From NCBI GenBank assembly GCA_014377795.1, contig JACMOY010000029.1, positions 1 to 7,597 of the forward strand: a DNA stretch of 7,597 nt, given 5' to 3'. The notes beneath the pieces are model-generated. The model was not told where the DNA came from. It saw only the letters and a list, made by a program, of their open reading frames with translations, and ran no database searches. Source of the DNA: Actinomycetota bacterium. GTDB lineage: Bacteria > Actinomycetota > Actinomycetes > Actinomycetales > Angustibacteraceae. The translations under genes and the position numbers were made by a program. Shown piece by piece: positions 6,967-7,597 of this stretch. The number at the start of each line of letters is the position of its first letter. The stretch's first letter is position 1.

Positions 6967-7597
6967 GTGGCAGGGTGCCGCCCCGCGGTGGTGCCTGCGT
7001 ACCCGATCACCCCGCAGACCCACATCGTGGAGGCGATCGGCGCGATGGTGAAGGCGGGCCCGCTCAGCCGCTGCGAGTACCTCACCGTCGAGTCCGAGTT
7101 CAGCGCGATGTCGGTGGCCATCGGTGCCTCGGCGGCAGGGGCCCGCACCTACACCGCGACCGCCAGCCAGGGGCTGCTGTTCATGGCGGAGGCGCTCTAC
7201 AACGCAGCCGGCCTCGGACTGCCGATCGTCATGACGGTGGCCAACCGGGCCATCGGTGCGCCCATCAACATCTGGAACGACCACAGCGACTCGATGAGCC
7301 AGCGCGACGCCGGCTGGGTGCAGCTCTACGCCGAGGACAACCAGGCTGCTGTCGGGCTGCACATCGTGGCCTTCCGGCTGGCCGAGGAGCTGTCGGTCCC
7401 CGTGATGGTGTGCGTCGACGGGTTCGTCCTGACGCACGCGTTCGAGCCGATCGAGCTGCCCGGCCAGAAGCTCGTCGACGCCTCCCTCCCGCCCTACCAC
7501 CCACGGCAGGTGCTGGACCCCGACGATGCGGTGACCATCGGGGCAATGGTCGGCCCGGAGGCCTTCACGGAGGTGCGCTACCTGGCGCATCACCAGC
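6967..7597 (+). CDS. porA: 2-oxoacid:ferredoxin oxidoreductase alpha subunit (PorA-like), 3' end outside window
   Basis: This is the N-terminal part of the alpha subunit of a pyruvate/2-oxoacid:ferredoxin oxidoreductase, which with beta (TPP-binding), gamma (CoA-binding) and delta (ferredoxin-like) oxidises 2-oxoacids to acyl-CoA. Diagnostic stretches are [12 protein letters not shown] (from 6997), in which the Thr contacts substrate, [20 protein letters not shown] (from 7087), whose Glu contacts [47 protein letters not shown] and a PVMVCVDGF block. The frame is open from the base after the gap stop (6853), but the only start-type codons before the conserved core are GTG 6967, 6988 and 6991. 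None has a convincing SD, and starting at 6967 would cut the family's first helix (QRCARAIAQ, encoded from 6937). The true start is therefore unclear, and an upstream deletion may have removed it. The rest of the gene runs off the right edge. The family assignment is firm; whether the gene is functional is not. Confidence 0.82.
   Translation, partial: MAGCRPAVVPAYPITPQTHIVEAIGAMVKAGPLSRCEYLTVESEFSAMSVAIGASAAGARTYTATASQGLLFMAEALYNAAGLGLPIVMTVANRAIGAPINIWNDHSDSMSQRDAGWVQLYAEDNQAAVGLHIVAFRLAEELSVPVMVCVDGFVLTHAFEPIELPGQKLVDASLPPYHPRQVLDPDDAVTIGAMVGPEAFTEVRYLAHHQ

Noticed and set aside
5515..7593. A 692-residue open frame on the minus strand across whiA, gap and porA
   Set aside because: Composition is Gly/Val/Arg/His-biased and mirrors the codon pattern of the sense genes. 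All conserved motifs are on the plus strand.
5842..7597. A gap-TGA-porA readthrough fusion, since both lie in the same frame
   Set aside because: gap ends with a normal GAPDH C terminus and the spacer shows no readthrough signal. Loss of porG/porD is a simpler explanation for the missing start.

Overview
This is a high-GC window (strong G/C bias at third codon positions, several GTG starts). It carries the actinobacterial uvrC-rapZ-yvcK-whiA-gap block, and WhiA, which matches the actinobacterial form nearly end to end, supports an actinomycete or close relative. All supported genes lie on the plus strand. The long minus-strand frames are GC shadows.

Layout. Bases 1-260 are the C-terminal tail of a protein that starts outside the window; the tail is built of nine consecutive 15-bp (5-residue) Lys/Ala/Pro/Thr units. 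Bases 320-760 encode a small Tat-exported Rieske [2Fe-2S] lipoprotein. Next come uvrC (822-2783, nucleotide excision repair nuclease), rapZ/yvcJ (2833-3726, P-loop NTPase), yvcK (3723-4730, CofD-like, overlapping rapZ by GTGA), whiA (4786-5766, developmental/cell-division regulator) and gap (5842-6852, NAD-type GAPDH). From about 6967 to the right edge lies the N-terminal part of the alpha subunit (porA) of a 2-oxoacid:ferredoxin oxidoreductase, cut by the window.

How the genes work together. rapZ, yvcK and whiA form a widely conserved cluster linked to cell-envelope and central carbon control and to cell division. rapZ and yvcK look translationally coupled. uvrC, and possibly whiA, appear to have promoters that place the transcript start at or next to the start codon (leaderless). 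gap has its own promoter-like sequence and a strong Shine-Dalgarno sequence. A perfect 9-bp hairpin separates yvcK from whiA.

The least ordinary part is the gap-porA junction. Where many actinobacteria have pgk and tpiA after gap, this genome has a POR gene. Directly after gap there is an SD sequence and a GTG whose first seven codons read like the start of a POR gamma subunit (porG), but the frame ends after 11 codons. The porA frame follows without a well-placed start codon. This looks like an internally deleted porG-D-A operon, or an assembly error. Apart from this the window is mostly housekeeping, and I do not see a clearly new system.
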